A stretch of DNA of 64,000 bases from Sphaerotilus sulfidivorans (lineage in GTDB: Bacteria > Pseudomonadota > Gammaproteobacteria > Burkholderiales > Burkholderiaceae_C): contig NZ_JACCPY010000002.1 of NCBI RefSeq assembly GCF_013426975.1, positions 1 through 64,000 on the forward strand, read 5' to 3'. Numbering within the stretch: the stretch's first letter is position 1; every line of letters begins with the position of its first letter. The notes beneath the pieces are model-generated. The model had not been told where the DNA came from. It saw only the letters and a program-made list of their open reading frames with translations, and made no database searches. The translations under genes were made by a program, and so were the position numbers. Of the stretch, positions 40,061-49,002 are shown piece after piece.

Positions 40061-40996
40061 TCAGTCGGTGATGCGCCGCACGCCCTCGAGCGGGCAGCTC
40101 ATGATCGCGTTGCGCAGCGCCGCGATCGCCTCGTAACGGGTGAAGGATCGACGCCAGGCCAGCACCACCCGGCGGGTCGGCACCGGATCGGCGAAGGGCA
40201 GGTAGCGCACCAGCGCATCGCGGTCGGTGCCGGCGCCGGGCGGGATCGACAGCTGGGGCACCACGGTCAGGCCCATGCCGGAGGCGACCATGTGGCGGAT
40301 CGTCTCCAGCGACGAGCCCTCGAAGCTCTTGCGGATGCCCTCCGCATCGCTGGCGAAGCGGGCGAACTCCGGGCAGACCTCGAGCACATGGTCGCGGAAG
40401 CAGTGGCCGGTGCCCAGCAGCAGCATGGTCTCCTGCTTCAGCTCCGCCGAGGAGATGCGCTCGCGCGTGGCCAGCGGGTGATCGCGCGGCACCGCGACCA
40501 TGAAGGGCTCGTCGTAGAGCGGCGCGATCGCCAGGCCGGTGTCGGGAAAGGGCTCGGCCAGCACGGTGCAGTCGAGCTCGCCGGTGCGCAGCATCTCGAG
40601 CAGGCGCACGGTGAAGTTCTCCTGCAGCATCAGCGGCATCTGCGGCACCTGCGCGATCGTGCTGCGCACCAGGTCCGGCAGCAGATAGGGGCCGATGGTG
40701 TGGATCACGCCCAGCCGCAGCGGCCCGGCCAGCGGGTCCTTGCCGCGCCGGGCGATCTCCTTGATCGAGGCGGCGCTCTCCAGCGTGACCTGGGCCTGGC
40801 GCACGATGTCCTCGCCCAGCGGCGTGACCGAGACCTCGCTGCCGCCGCGCTCGAAGATCTTGACCTCGAGTTCTTCCTCGAGCTTCTTGATGGCCACCGA
40901 CAGGGTGGGCTGCGAGACGAAGCACGCTTCGGCTGCGCGCCCGAAATGTCGCTCGCGCGCGACCGCGACGATGTAGCGCAGTTCGGTAAGGGTCAT
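40061..40996 (-). CDS. oxyR: Hydrogen peroxide regulator OxyR
   Basis: LysR-family regulator of 311 residues. The N-terminal helix-turn-helix is in MTLTELRYIVAVARERHFGRAAEACFVSQPTLSVAI (split over residues 1-36). The redox pair C199 (GTGHCFRDH) and C208 (LEVCPEF) has exactly the E. coli numbering, so it should sense peroxide through a disulphide. The start at 40996 is fixed by homology; an open frame extends 47 codons upstream. It is divergent from the cytochrome c4 gene. No katG, ahpC or recG is adjacent, so its targets are elsewhere. Confidence 0.96.
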   Translation of the reverse strand: MTLTELRYIVAVARERHFGRAAEACFVSQPTLSVAIKKLEEELEVKIFERGGSEVSVTPLGEDIVRQAQVTLESAASIKEIARRGKDPLAGPLRLGVIHTIGPYLLPDLVRSTIAQVPQMPLMLQENFTVRLLEMLRTGELDCTVLAEPFPDTGLAIAPLYDEPFMVAVPRDHPLATRERISSAELKQETMLLLGTGHCFRDHVLEVCPEFARFASDAEGIRKSFEGSSLETIRHMVASGMGLTVVPQLSIPPGAGTDRDALVRYLPFADPVPTRRVVLAWRRSFTRYEAIAALRNAIMSCPLEGVRRITD

Positions 40997-41124
40997 GTCG
41001 CCGATTGTGCGGAAAACCCGTACCGGTGTCATGGCCCTCTTTCGGTTGGTGCGCTGCATTTCCGGGCAGGCGACCGAAGGGTTTTCACTATCCGTCTGCG
41101 CTGCCTGCTGCATTGATCCGTATC

Positions 41125-41150
41125 TATAATCGATCAAACTTCATTGATCG
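41125..41150 (+). promoter_or_regulatory. Putative cytochrome c4 promoter with inverted repeat
   Basis: A perfect -10 box TATAAT (41125-41130) is followed at once by a perfect 7-6-7 inverted repeat, CGATCAA-ACTTCA-TTGATCG (41131-41150). No good -35 box lies 16-18 nt upstream. The repeat would cover the transcription start, a typical repressor position. It lies in the 181-nt spacer shared with oxyR but does not resemble the ATAG-N7-CTAT OxyR consensus. Confidence 0.55.
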
Positions 41151-41177
41151 GCATCAAACCGTTGCCCATCCATTGCC

Positions 41178-41837
41178 ATGATCCCTTTCCTTCACGCCGC
41201 GACGGCCTGTGTCCTCGCCACGATGGTTCTTGGTGCGCAGGCTCAGGATGTGGCCGGTGATCCGGCCGCCGGCCAGCGCAAGGCGGCGATGTGCATCGGC
41301 TGCCACGGCATCCCGAACTACCGCGCCAGCTTTCCCGAGGTCCATCAGGTGCCGATGATTTCCGGCCAGGGCGCCAGGTACATCGCGGCGGCGCTGAACG
41401 GCTACCGCAGCGGCGAGCGCCGTCATCCGACGATGCGAGGCGTGGCCGGCTCGCTGACCGATCAGGACATCGCCGACCTGTCGGTCTACTACGCCAGCCA
41501 CCCGCCGGCGGCCAGCACCGCCGCCGCGGCTGCAGCCGCCCCGAGCGAGCAGGTGGCCGAGCTGCTCAAGCGGGGCAACTGCATGTCCTGCCACGGCGAG
41601 AACCTGAACAAGCCGATCGACGGCAGCTACCCGAAGCTGGCCGGCCAGCATGCCGACTACCTGTTCGTCGCGCTGAAGGCCTATCAGGGCGGCAACGGCC
41701 GCAACACCGGACGCGGCAACGCGATCATGGCCGGCATGGCCAAGCCCTACACGGTTGCCGAGCTGAAGGCGATGGCCGATCACATCGCCGCGCTGCCGGG
41801 CGACCTGCGAACGGTCACCCAGAGCCGCTTCCGCTGA
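41178..41837 (+). CDS. Dihaem cytochrome c4-type protein
   Basis: Periplasmic electron carrier of 219 residues. A signal peptide (residues 1-22, ending AQA) is followed by two class I cytochrome domains with haem motifs CIGCH (C39-H43) and CMSCH, joined by an Ala-rich linker (about 112-122). Candidate axial methionines follow in HPTMRG and AIMAGM. Such proteins pass electrons from the bc1 complex to terminal oxidases. It has its own promoter and ends in a hairpin shared with araC. Confidence 0.92.
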   Translation: MIPFLHAATACVLATMVLGAQAQDVAGDPAAGQRKAAMCIGCHGIPNYRASFPEVHQVPMISGQGARYIAAALNGYRSGERRHPTMRGVAGSLTDQDIADLSVYYASHPPAASTAAAAAAAPSEQVAELLKRGNCMSCHGENLNKPIDGSYPKLAGQHADYLFVALKAYQGGNGRNTGRGNAIMAGMAKPYTVAELKAMADHIAALPGDLRTVTQSRFR

Positions 41838-41863
41838 TGCGCTGGCGCTGATCAGCGCGCATC
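41836..41863. terminator. Bidirectional hairpin between cytochrome c4 and araC genes
   Basis: Overlapping inverted repeats between the convergent stops: GATGCGC (41836-41842) can pair with GCGCATC (41857-41863), and GCGCTGATCAGCGC (41845-41858) is a perfect palindrome. There is no T-run on either side, so termination in either direction is plausible but unproven. Confidence 0.5.
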
Positions 41864-42751
41864 GCCGTCGACCTCGATCCAGGGGTCGGCGGCTTCCGCG
41901 TGGCTGCGGCGGAACTCGGTCGGCGCCACGCCCACCCGCTTGCGGAACACCCGGGAAAAATACAGCGCATCGTCATAGCCGACCCGCGCGGCGATCGCCG
42001 AGACCGGCGTGGCGGTGCTCTGCAGCATGTGCTTGGCCAGGATGATGCGCTGGTCCTCGCGCCAGCGCAGCAGGTTGACGCCGATCTGCTCGCGAAACAG
42101 ATGGGCCAGGCGCGACGGCGACAGGCAGACCTCGGCCGCCACCTGCTCCAGGCTCAGGTCGCGCGCGAGCTGGTCGGTCAGCAGCTGGCAGGCGGTCTGG
42201 ATGCGGCTGTCCAGCGGTCGCGCGTCGCTGCCGGGCTGCTCCTCGTGGCAGCGGATCAGCAGCCGCTCGACCAGATTGAGTGCCAGCTCCTGCGAGGTGC
42301 GCCGGCCGCCGCGGTGGGTGGCGTCGATGTCGGCGAACAGCTGGGCCATTTCCTCGCGCAGCGCCGGATCGGTCAGCGGCAGGCGTCCGACCTGGCCGCC
42401 CGGTGCGGTCGGCCAGCGCAGCCAGCTGGCCCAGAAGGCGCGTGGACGGAAATACACCCAGCGGTGGTGCCAGCGCTCGGCCTGCGGGGCGCGGCCGTAG
42501 TAGTGCGGCACGCCGGCCGGGAACAGCAGCAGATCGCCCTCGTGGCAGTCGAAGCGGTGCTCGCCGTCATGCACCCGCCCGCTGCCGGCCACCGTCAGGT
42601 TCAGGATGCAGCCCTTCATGCCGCCGGGGCGGTCGATGTGGAAGTCCAGCGGTCCGTCCTGCTCGATCGGCGTGAGGCCGGCGACCAGATAGAGGTTGAA
42701 GTTGTAGCCCGGCAGCAGCGGGTTGAGCTGACGGGCGGCGTCGCGGCTCAC
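41852..42751 (-). CDS. araC: Arabinose operon regulator AraC
   Basis: L-arabinose-responsive activator/repressor of 299 residues. The N-terminal sugar-binding cupin (NPLLPGYNFNLYLVAGLTPI, DFHIDRPGGMKG, LLLFPAGVPHYYG) matches enteric AraC closely, and the C-terminal domain has the two helix-turn-helix units (LEQVAAEVCLSPSRLAHLF and SAIAARVGYDDALYFSRVF). The start codon is GTG, 9 nt after the gguB stop, so araC is the last gene of the transporter operon and not divergent from araBAD as in E. coli. Confidence 0.95.
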   Translation of the reverse strand: MSRDAARQLNPLLPGYNFNLYLVAGLTPIEQDGPLDFHIDRPGGMKGCILNLTVAGSGRVHDGEHRFDCHEGDLLLFPAGVPHYYGRAPQAERWHHRWVYFRPRAFWASWLRWPTAPGGQVGRLPLTDPALREEMAQLFADIDATHRGGRRTSQELALNLVERLLIRCHEEQPGSDARPLDSRIQTACQLLTDQLARDLSLEQVAAEVCLSPSRLAHLFREQIGVNLLRWREDQRIILAKHMLQSTATPVSAIAARVGYDDALYFSRVFRKRVGVAPTEFRRSHAEAADPWIEVDGDAR

Positions 42752-42760
42752 GGCGGGCCT

Positions 42761-43984
42761 TCAGCGGTTCTTCTGCCAGACATCGAGGAACACGGCGGCC
42801 AGCAGCACCAGTCCCTTGATCACCTGCTGGTAGTCGATGCCCACGCCCATGATCGACATGCCGTTGTTCATCACGCCCATGATGAAGGCGCCGATGACCG
42901 CGCCCATCACCTTGCCGACGCCGCCCGAGGCCGAGGCCCCGCCGATGAAGCAGGCCGCGATCACGTCGAGCTCGAAGCCCAGGCCGGCCTTGGGCGTGGC
43001 GGTGTTCAGCCGCGCGGCGAAGACCAGGCCGGCCAGCGCAGCCAGCACGCCCATCGTCACGAAGGTCATGAAGGTCAGCCGTTCGGTGTGGATGCCCGAC
43101 AGGCGCGCGGCCTTCTCGTTGCCGCCCAGCGCGTAGAGGCGGCGGCCGGTGACGGTGCGGGTGGTCAGGAAGTCGAAGGCCAGCACCAGCGCGGTCATCA
43201 CCACCAGCACGTTGGGCAGACCCTTGTAGGACGCCATCAGCGCGCAGAAGTACAGCAGCAGGCCGCTGAAGACCGCCAGCCGCACCGCGCACAGCGCCAG
43301 CGGCTCGGTGCGCATGCCCCAGCGGGCCTGCTGCTGGCGCGTGCGCAGCGCCGACACCATCATGACGCCGGCGGCGACCGCGCCGATCAGCAGCGTGCCG
43401 CTGCGCAGGCCGCCGTCGACGGCCAGCGGGTCGGGAATGAAGCCCGAGGCCAGGCGCTGGAACTCCTCCGGGAAGGGCCCGACCGACTGGCCCTGCAGCA
43501 GCGCCAGCGCCAGGCCCTTGAACACCAGCATGCCGGCCAGCGTGACGATGAAGGACGGAATGCGAAAGCGGGCGACGAACAGGCCCTGGGCCGCGCCGAT
43601 CAGGCCGCCCACCGCCAGGCACAGCACGCTGGCGGCCAGCGGCGACCATGCCTGCTCGACGATCAGCACCGCTGCCAGCGCGCCGATGAAGCCACAGACC
43701 GAGCCCACCGACAGGTCGATGTGGCCGGCGACGATGACCAGCAGCATGCCCAGCGCCATGATGACGATGTAGCTGTTCTGCAGCACCAGATTGGTCAGGT
43801 TCAGCGGCTGCATCAGCGTGCCGTCGGTCATCACCTGGAAGAAGCCCATGATGACGACCAGGCTCAGCAGCATGCCGTAGTCGCGCAGATGGCTCTGCAG
43901 CACAGGCCAGAGGCCGCCTTCGGCGGGGCGGGAGGCGCCGGCATCGGTGCCGGGCAGGGTGGGGGCGGGCAGGGGGCGATCCAT
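42761..43984 (-). CDS. gguB: Multiple-monosaccharide ABC transporter permease (GguB/MmsB)
   Basis: Inner-membrane permease of 407 residues with about ten helices. HLRDYGMLLSLVVIMGFFQ, NLTNLVLQNSYIVIMALGM and VIVAGHIDLSVGSV mark the GguB/MmsB group, which is longer than RbsC/AraH-type permeases. It forms the channel for sugar delivered by ChvE and driven by GguA. It lies 55 nt downstream of gguA on the same strand. Confidence 0.93.
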   Translation of the reverse strand: MDRPLPAPTLPGTDAGASRPAEGGLWPVLQSHLRDYGMLLSLVVIMGFFQVMTDGTLMQPLNLTNLVLQNSYIVIMALGMLLVIVAGHIDLSVGSVCGFIGALAAVLIVEQAWSPLAASVLCLAVGGLIGAAQGLFVARFRIPSFIVTLAGMLVFKGLALALLQGQSVGPFPEEFQRLASGFIPDPLAVDGGLRSGTLLIGAVAAGVMMVSALRTRQQQARWGMRTEPLALCAVRLAVFSGLLLYFCALMASYKGLPNVLVVMTALVLAFDFLTTRTVTGRRLYALGGNEKAARLSGIHTERLTFMTFVTMGVLAALAGLVFAARLNTATPKAGLGFELDVIAACFIGGASASGGVGKVMGAVIGAFIMGVMNNGMSIMGVGIDYQQVIKGLVLLAAVFLDVWQKNR

Positions 43985-44039
43985 GACAGTGATGACGGTG
44001 TTCGGGAACGGAGTTCTGCGGTTCGGGCGGAGGTTCAGT

Positions 44040-45581
44040 TCAGGCCGCGCGAGGCGCGGCGGTGACGATGGCGCGCATCACGCGCTCCTGGGTGGCCTCG
44101 GCGGTGGGCATCTCGGCGACGAAGCGGCCCTCGTTCATCACGTAGAGACGGTCGCTCATGCCCAGCAGCTCGGGCAGCTCCGACGAGATCAGGATCACCG
44201 CCTTGCCTTCGGCTGCGAGCTGGTTGATCAGGGTGTAGATCTCGTACTTGGCACCGACGTCGATGCCGCGGGTGGGCTCGTCGAGAATCAGCACCTCGGG
44301 CCGGGTGAACAGCCACTTGGCCAGCACCACCTTCTGCTGGTTGCCGCCGCTGAGGTTGAGCGTGCGGTGGTCGACGCCCGAGCTGCGGATGCGCAGGCGC
44401 TCGCGGTAATCGCTGGCCACCGCATGCTCCTGGCCGGGCTGGATGACGCCGGCGCGCGCGACGCCGGGCAGGTTGGCCAGCGGGGTGTTGAAGCGGATGT
44501 CCTGGTCGAGCACCAGACCGCAGCCCTTGCGGTCCTCGGTCACATAGGCCAGGCCGGCGGCGATCGCGCGCTGCACGGTCGACAGGTCGACCGGCCGGCC
44601 GTGCAGCAGCGCCTGGCCGCTGATGCGCGTGCCCCAGGCGCGGCCGAAGACGCTCATCGCCAGCTCGGTGCGGCCGGCGCCCATCAGACCGGCGATGCCG
44701 ACGACCTCGCCGGCGCGCACCTGCAGGCTGACGCGGTCGATGACGCGCCGCTCGGGCTGCTGCGGATGGTGCGCGCACCAGTCGCGCAGCTCGAACACCA
44801 CCTCGCCCGGGCGGGCGGTGCGCGGCGGCCAGCGCTCGGCCATCGTGCGGCCGACCATCGCGCGGATCACCCGGTCCTCGCCGACCGGCTCGACGCGGCA
44901 GTCGATCGTCTCGATCGTGCTGCCGTCGCGCAGCACCGTGACCCGGTCGGCCACGCGCGCGATCTCGTTGAGCTTGTGCGAGATCAGGATGCAGGCGATG
45001 CCCTGGGCGCGCAGTCCGATCAGCAGGTCGAGCAGGGCCTGGCTGTCGCGTTCGTTGAGGCTGGCGGTGGGCTCGTCGAGGATCAGCAGCCGCACGTCCT
45101 TGGCCAGCGCCTTGGCGATCTCCACCATCTGCTGCTGGCCGATGCCCAGCCGGCCCACCGGCGTGGCCGGATCGATGTCCAGGCCCACGCGCTTGAGCAG
45201 CTGCAGCGCCCGCTGGTGCGCCGGACCGGGCTGCAGCACGCCGTGGCGCGCGATCTCGTGGCCGAGGAACAGGTTCTCGGTCACCGACAGCAGCGGCACC
45301 AGCGCCAGTTCCTGGTGGATGATGATGATGCCCAGGCGTTCGCTGTCGGCGATGCCGGCGAAGGCCTGCTCGCGGCCCTCGAACAGGATGCGGCCGTCGT
45401 GGCCACCGGCGGGGTAGACACCCGACAGCACCTTCATCAGCGTGGACTTGCCGGCGCCGTTCTCGCCGACCAGCGCGTGGATCTCGCCGGCATGCACGCG
45501 CAGGTTGACGCGGTCGAGTGCGACCACGCCGGGAAAGGTCTTGCGGATGTCCTGCATCTCCAGCAGGGGGGTGTCGTCCAT
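44040..45581 (-). CDS. gguA: Multiple-monosaccharide ABC transporter ATPase (GguA/MmsA)
   Basis: Duplicated ABC ATPase of 513 residues. The first domain has Walker A GENGAGKST, signature LGIGQQQMVEIAKAL and Walker B LLILDEPTAS; the second has a degenerate Walker A (GLMGAGRTE), signature LSGGNQQKV and Walker B LILDEPTRG. This twin arrangement is the rule for carbohydrate importers of the CUT2 class. It couples ATP hydrolysis to sugar uptake through GguB. Confidence 0.94.
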   Translation of the reverse strand: MDDTPLLEMQDIRKTFPGVVALDRVNLRVHAGEIHALVGENGAGKSTLMKVLSGVYPAGGHDGRILFEGREQAFAGIADSERLGIIIIHQELALVPLLSVTENLFLGHEIARHGVLQPGPAHQRALQLLKRVGLDIDPATPVGRLGIGQQQMVEIAKALAKDVRLLILDEPTASLNERDSQALLDLLIGLRAQGIACILISHKLNEIARVADRVTVLRDGSTIETIDCRVEPVGEDRVIRAMVGRTMAERWPPRTARPGEVVFELRDWCAHHPQQPERRVIDRVSLQVRAGEVVGIAGLMGAGRTELAMSVFGRAWGTRISGQALLHGRPVDLSTVQRAIAAGLAYVTEDRKGCGLVLDQDIRFNTPLANLPGVARAGVIQPGQEHAVASDYRERLRIRSSGVDHRTLNLSGGNQQKVVLAKWLFTRPEVLILDEPTRGIDVGAKYEIYTLINQLAAEGKAVILISSELPELLGMSDRLYVMNEGRFVAEMPTAEATQERVMRAIVTAAPRAA

Positions 45582-45627
45582 CGGGGGCTCCGGTCGTTCG
45601 CGGGAATCGGGGGCGGCAGGCCGGCGC

Positions 45628-46722
45628 TCAGCGCAGCTGCGATTCCTTGTAGTAGCCGCTGTCGACCAGCACCGTCTTCCAGTTGCCGGCGTCCACCGGC
45701 ACCGGCTTGAGCAGGTAGCTGGGCACCACCTTGACGCCGTTGTTGTAGGTCTTGGTGTCGTTGACCTCCGGCGCCTTGCCGCTGAGCACCGCGTCCACCA
45801 TGTTGGCCGTCACCTTGGCCAGTTCGCGGGTGTCCTTGAAGATGGTCGAGAACTGCTCGCCCTTGAGGATGGACTTGACCGAGGGCACTTCCGCGTCCTG
45901 GCCGCTGACCACCGGGCAGGGCTGCTGCGCGGTGCAGTAGCCCACGCCCTTGAGGCTGGAGAGGATGCCGATGGACAGGCCGTCGTACGGGCTCAGCACC
46001 GCATGCACCTTGTCCTTGCCGTAGAAGGCGGAGAGCAGGTTGTCCATGCGGGCCTGGGCGACCGCGCCGTCCCAGCGCAGCGTGCCGACCTTGTCCATGC
46101 CCATCTGCTTGCTGCGCACCACCAGCTTGCCGCTGTCGATGTAGGGCTTGAGGACCGACATCGCGCCGTCGTAGAAGAAGAAGGCGTTGTTGTCGTCGGG
46201 GCTGCCGCCGAACAGCTCGATGTTGAAGGGGCCCTTTCCCTGCTTCAGGCCGAGCTTGTCGACGATCGAGGTGGCCTGCTGCACGCCGACCTGGAAGTTG
46301 TCGAAGGTGGCGTAGTAGTCGACGTTCCTGCTGCCCTTGATCAGGCGGTCATAGGCGATGACCTTGACGCCCTTGTCGGCCGCGTTCTGCAGCGCCTTCG
46401 ACAGCGTGGTGCCGTCGATCGAGGCGATCACCAGCACCTTCGCGCCCTTGGTGATCATGTTCTCGATCTGGGCCAGCTGGTTGGGAATGTCGTCGTCGGC
46501 GTACTGCAGGTCGGTCCTGTAGCCACGGGCCTTGAGCACCTTGACCATGTTGTCGCCGTCGGCGATCCAGCGCGCCGAGCTCTTGGTCGGCATCGAGATG
46601 CCGATCGTGCCCTTGTCCTGGGCCTGCGCCGGACCGGCACCGCCGAGCCCGACCAGGACGCCGATCGCGCAGGCGCTGAAGGTGGCCACCAGCTGGCGGC
46701 GGGAGATGCGGGAGGTGGTCAT
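45628..46722 (-). CDS. chvE: Sugar-binding protein ChvE
   Basis: Periplasmic binding protein of 364 residues with a signal peptide (cut near AQAQ, about residue 35). [54 protein letters not shown] and [12 protein letters not shown] follow Agrobacterium ChvE almost word for word. ChvE binds L-arabinose, D-glucose, D-galactose and related aldoses. In Agrobacterium it also signals to VirA; no vir gene is here. The ATG at 46722 is preceded by GGAGAC. It heads the chvE-gguA-gguB-araC operon. Confidence 0.95.
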   Translation of the reverse strand: MTTSRISRRQLVATFSACAIGVLVGLGGAGPAQAQDKGTIGISMPTKSSARWIADGDNMVKVLKARGYRTDLQYADDDIPNQLAQIENMITKGAKVLVIASIDGTTLSKALQNAADKGVKVIAYDRLIKGSRNVDYYATFDNFQVGVQQATSIVDKLGLKQGKGPFNIELFGGSPDDNNAFFFYDGAMSVLKPYIDSGKLVVRSKQMGMDKVGTLRWDGAVAQARMDNLLSAFYGKDKVHAVLSPYDGLSIGILSSLKGVGYCTAQQPCPVVSGQDAEVPSVKSILKGEQFSTIFKDTRELAKVTANMVDAVLSGKAPEVNDTKTYNNGVKVVPSYLLKPVPVDAGNWKTVLVDSGYYKESQLR

Positions 46723-47256
46723 GGCGTTTGTCTCCGTCGATGTTCCGGGTGGTTTCCGGATGGGGGTTTCGAATATCCTGGCAAGTGATCCGAAGTGATC
46801 CGTAGAGTTTTTCCGGGTTCCCGGGAAAATGATTCTCCGGATCGTCGCCCGGCCGGTCGGCTGCCGTCGGCGACGCGGACCGCAGGTTAGGTGAGACCGG
46901 GTGCAGGTCGCCTGAGGGTTCACCCGGATGACGGCAATCGTCAGCCGAAAAGTCCATGCCTTCGACCGACGATGAACAGGCCGCCGGCCAGTCCGGCACC
47001 GCTTTCAGGGGGAAGTCTGCGTTCGCGCCTGCAGCGGCCCTGTCGCAGGACCGGCCCGGGCTCCCGATATTGTCCATGGATGAAAACCATCGCGTACAGC
47101 GGCCAGCGTGCCCGGCGGGCTGATGCGCATCGCGCGCGTTTCGTGCATGTTTCCAGCCGGATCGTGTTTGTCGTCCAGCGATCGATGCCGCCACACTGCC
47201 GCTCGTCTGAATATCTGCCGCCATCGCGGTGGAAACCCCTTCGAGGATTCCGTGAC
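46723..47256. promoter_or_regulatory. Divergent 534-nt control region between chvE and araB
   Basis: No supported gene. Going left to right it contains a 10-bp tandem repeat (46783-46802), the imperfect palindrome TTTTCC-GGGTTCCCG-GGAAAA (about 46808-46828), and an AraC half-site-like CATGGATGAAAACC (47075-47088), which resembles the enteric araI core ATGGATAAAAAT read on the same strand. A second half-site one 21-bp step away was not found. The araB frame stays open through most of the region, but the composition and lack of homology argue against translation. Confidence 0.5.
46783..46802. repeat. Perfect 10-bp tandem repeat upstream of chvE
   Basis: AAGTGATCCG occurs twice with no gap, 61 nt upstream of the chvE ATG (read on the minus strand as CGGATCACTT twice). 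A 10-bp period puts both copies on the same face of the helix, suitable for two adjacent contacts of one regulator. AraC itself normally uses 17-bp half-sites spaced 21 bp, so another protein or chance duplication is equally likely. Confidence 0.5.
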
Positions 47257-49002
47257 GTGAATATCGACAACGCGATCAGCATCGGCATCGACTTTGGCAG
47301 CGACAGCGTGCGGGCGCTGGCCGTGCGCTGCGCCGATGGCCGGGAACTGGCCTCGGCCTCGGCGGCCTACCCGCGCTGGGCCCGCGGCCTGTACTGCGAC
47401 CCGGCGGCCCAGCGCTACCGCCACCATCCGGCCGACTACATCGAGGCGATGACCGCCGCCGTGCGCGAGGTCGGCGAGGCACTCGGCGCGGCCGGCCGCG
47501 CCGCGGTGGTCGGCATCGGCATCGACAGCACCGGCTCGACGCCGGCGCCGATCGACGCCGAGGGCCGCGTGCTGGCGCTGCGCCCGGAGTTCGCCGAGAA
47601 CCCGGACGCGATGTTCGTGCTGTGGAAGGACCACACCGCGATCGCCGAGGCGCAGGCGCTCAACGAACTGGCCCACGGCGGGGCGCAGCCCGACGTCACC
47701 CGCGAGGCCGGCGGCGTCTATTCCAGCGAGTGGTGGTGGGCCAAGATCCTGCACGTCAGCCGCAGCGCGCCGGCCGTGGCGGCGGCGGCCTGCAACTGGG
47801 TCGAGCTGTGCGACTGGATGCCGGCGCTGCTGGCCGGCCGCAGCGCGCCGACGGTGCTGCCGCGCGGGCGCTGCGCGGCCGGCCACAAGGCACTGTGGTC
47901 GCCGCGCTGGGGCGGGCTGCCGCCGGCCGGATTCCTGCAGGCCTATGGCGGCGACGCGCTGCAGCGGCTCGACGCGCCGCTCTACCGCACGACCCAGACC
48001 GCCGAGCTGCCGCTGGGCCGCCTCGATCCGGACTGGGCCGAGCGCCTGGGCCTGCCGGCGGGCGTGGTCGTGGCCGGCGGTGCCTTCGACTGCCACATGG
48101 GTGCGGTCGGGGCGGGTGTGGCGCCGGGGATGCTGGTCAAGGTCATCGGCACCTCGACCTGCGACATCACCGTCGTCGATCCGCGGCAGCTCGGCGAGCG
48201 CACGATTGCCGGCATCTGCGGCCAGGTCGAGGGCTCGGTGCTGCCGGGCTGGGTCGGCCTGGAGGCTGGCCAGTCGGCCTTCGGCGACCTGTACGCGTGG
48301 ATGAGCGGCCTGCTCGGCGGCGCGCTCGACTGGGCGGCGCAGCGGCCCGAACTGGCGGCTTGCGCCCCGGCGCTGGCCGAGGCCCGTGCCGCGCTGCTGC
48401 CGGCGCTCAGCCAGCAGTGGCTGCAGCGCTGGCAGGCCGATCCGGCGGCCACGCTGGCGCGCACGCCGCTGATGCTCGACTGGATCAACGGCCGCCGCAG
48501 CCCCGGCGCCGACCAGCGGCTGCAGGGCGTGCTCGGCCATCTGACGCTGGCCAGCGATCCGGTCGACCTGTTCGGCGCCGCGCTGCTGGCCACCGCCTTC
48601 GGCGCACGGGCCGTCAACGAGGCCTTCGAGCACCAGGGCGTGCCGGTTCGGCGGGTGCGCGCGCTCGGCGGCATCGCGCGCAAGGCGCCGGCGCTGATGC
48701 AGCTGCTGGCCGATGTCTGCGACCGCGAGGTCGAGGTGGTCGCCTCCGACGAGTGCTGTGCGCTTGGCGCGGCCATCTTCGGCGCGGTGGCCGCCGGTGC
48801 CCACGCGGGCGTCGAGCCGGCGATGGCTGCGATGGCCAGCCCGCTGGCGGCCGTGCACCGGCCCGATGCCGCGCGCCATGCGCTGCTGCAGCCGCTGTTC
48901 CAGCGCTACCAGCGCTGGGTCGCCGCCACCGAGCCGCTGCACGCGCCGGCCGCCGAGCCGCTGGCCTTTCCCGTCCTTCCGTCCGCTGTCGAGGCCTCAT
49001 GA
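47257..49002 (+). CDS. araB: Ribulokinase
   Basis: FGGY-family carbohydrate kinase of 581 residues that phosphorylates L-ribulose. The N-terminal IGIDFGSDSVRAL, the substrate region GIGIDSTGSTP and VLWKDHTA, and AFDCHMGAVGAGV and GTSTCDI near the hinge are ribulokinase-specific. The start codon is GTG at 47257, chosen because GAGGA lies 9 nt upstream and similarity begins there. It starts the araB-araD-araA operon; the stop overlaps the araD start (ATGA). Confidence 0.95.
   Translation: MNIDNAISIGIDFGSDSVRALAVRCADGRELASASAAYPRWARGLYCDPAAQRYRHHPADYIEAMTAAVREVGEALGAAGRAAVVGIGIDSTGSTPAPIDAEGRVLALRPEFAENPDAMFVLWKDHTAIAEAQALNELAHGGAQPDVTREAGGVYSSEWWWAKILHVSRSAPAVAAAACNWVELCDWMPALLAGRSAPTVLPRGRCAAGHKALWSPRWGGLPPAGFLQAYGGDALQRLDAPLYRTTQTAELPLGRLDPDWAERLGLPAGVVVAGGAFDCHMGAVGAGVAPGMLVKVIGTSTCDITVVDPRQLGERTIAGICGQVEGSVLPGWVGLEAGQSAFGDLYAWMSGLLGGALDWAAQRPELAACAPALAEARAALLPALSQQWLQRWQADPAATLARTPLMLDWINGRRSPGADQRLQGVLGHLTLASDPVDLFGAALLATAFGARAVNEAFEHQGVPVRRVRALGGIARKAPALMQLLADVCDREVEVVASDECCALGAAIFGAVAAGAHAGVEPAMAAMASPLAAVHRPDAARHALLQPLFQRYQRWVAATEPLHAPAAEPLAFPVLPSAVEAS

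Noticed and set aside
37340-41116. A very long open frame on the plus strand opposite the GGDEF-EAL and oxyR genes
   Set aside because: It is antisense to two well-supported genes, and its His/Arg/Gln/Ala-rich translation is the usual shadow of GC-rich codons. Similar long shadows opposite nasA (16825-19389) and the FtsX-type permease (26090-28855) were left out for the same reason.
40997-41177. OxyR autoregulatory site of the ATAG-N7-CTAT type
   Set aside because: Only isolated CTAT/ATAA fragments occur; the one strong dyad has a different sequence.
45628-46722. Naming the binding protein AraF or XylF
   Set aside because: Segments such as [10 protein letters not shown] and [18 protein letters not shown], and the GguB-type permease length, fit ChvE-GguAB better.
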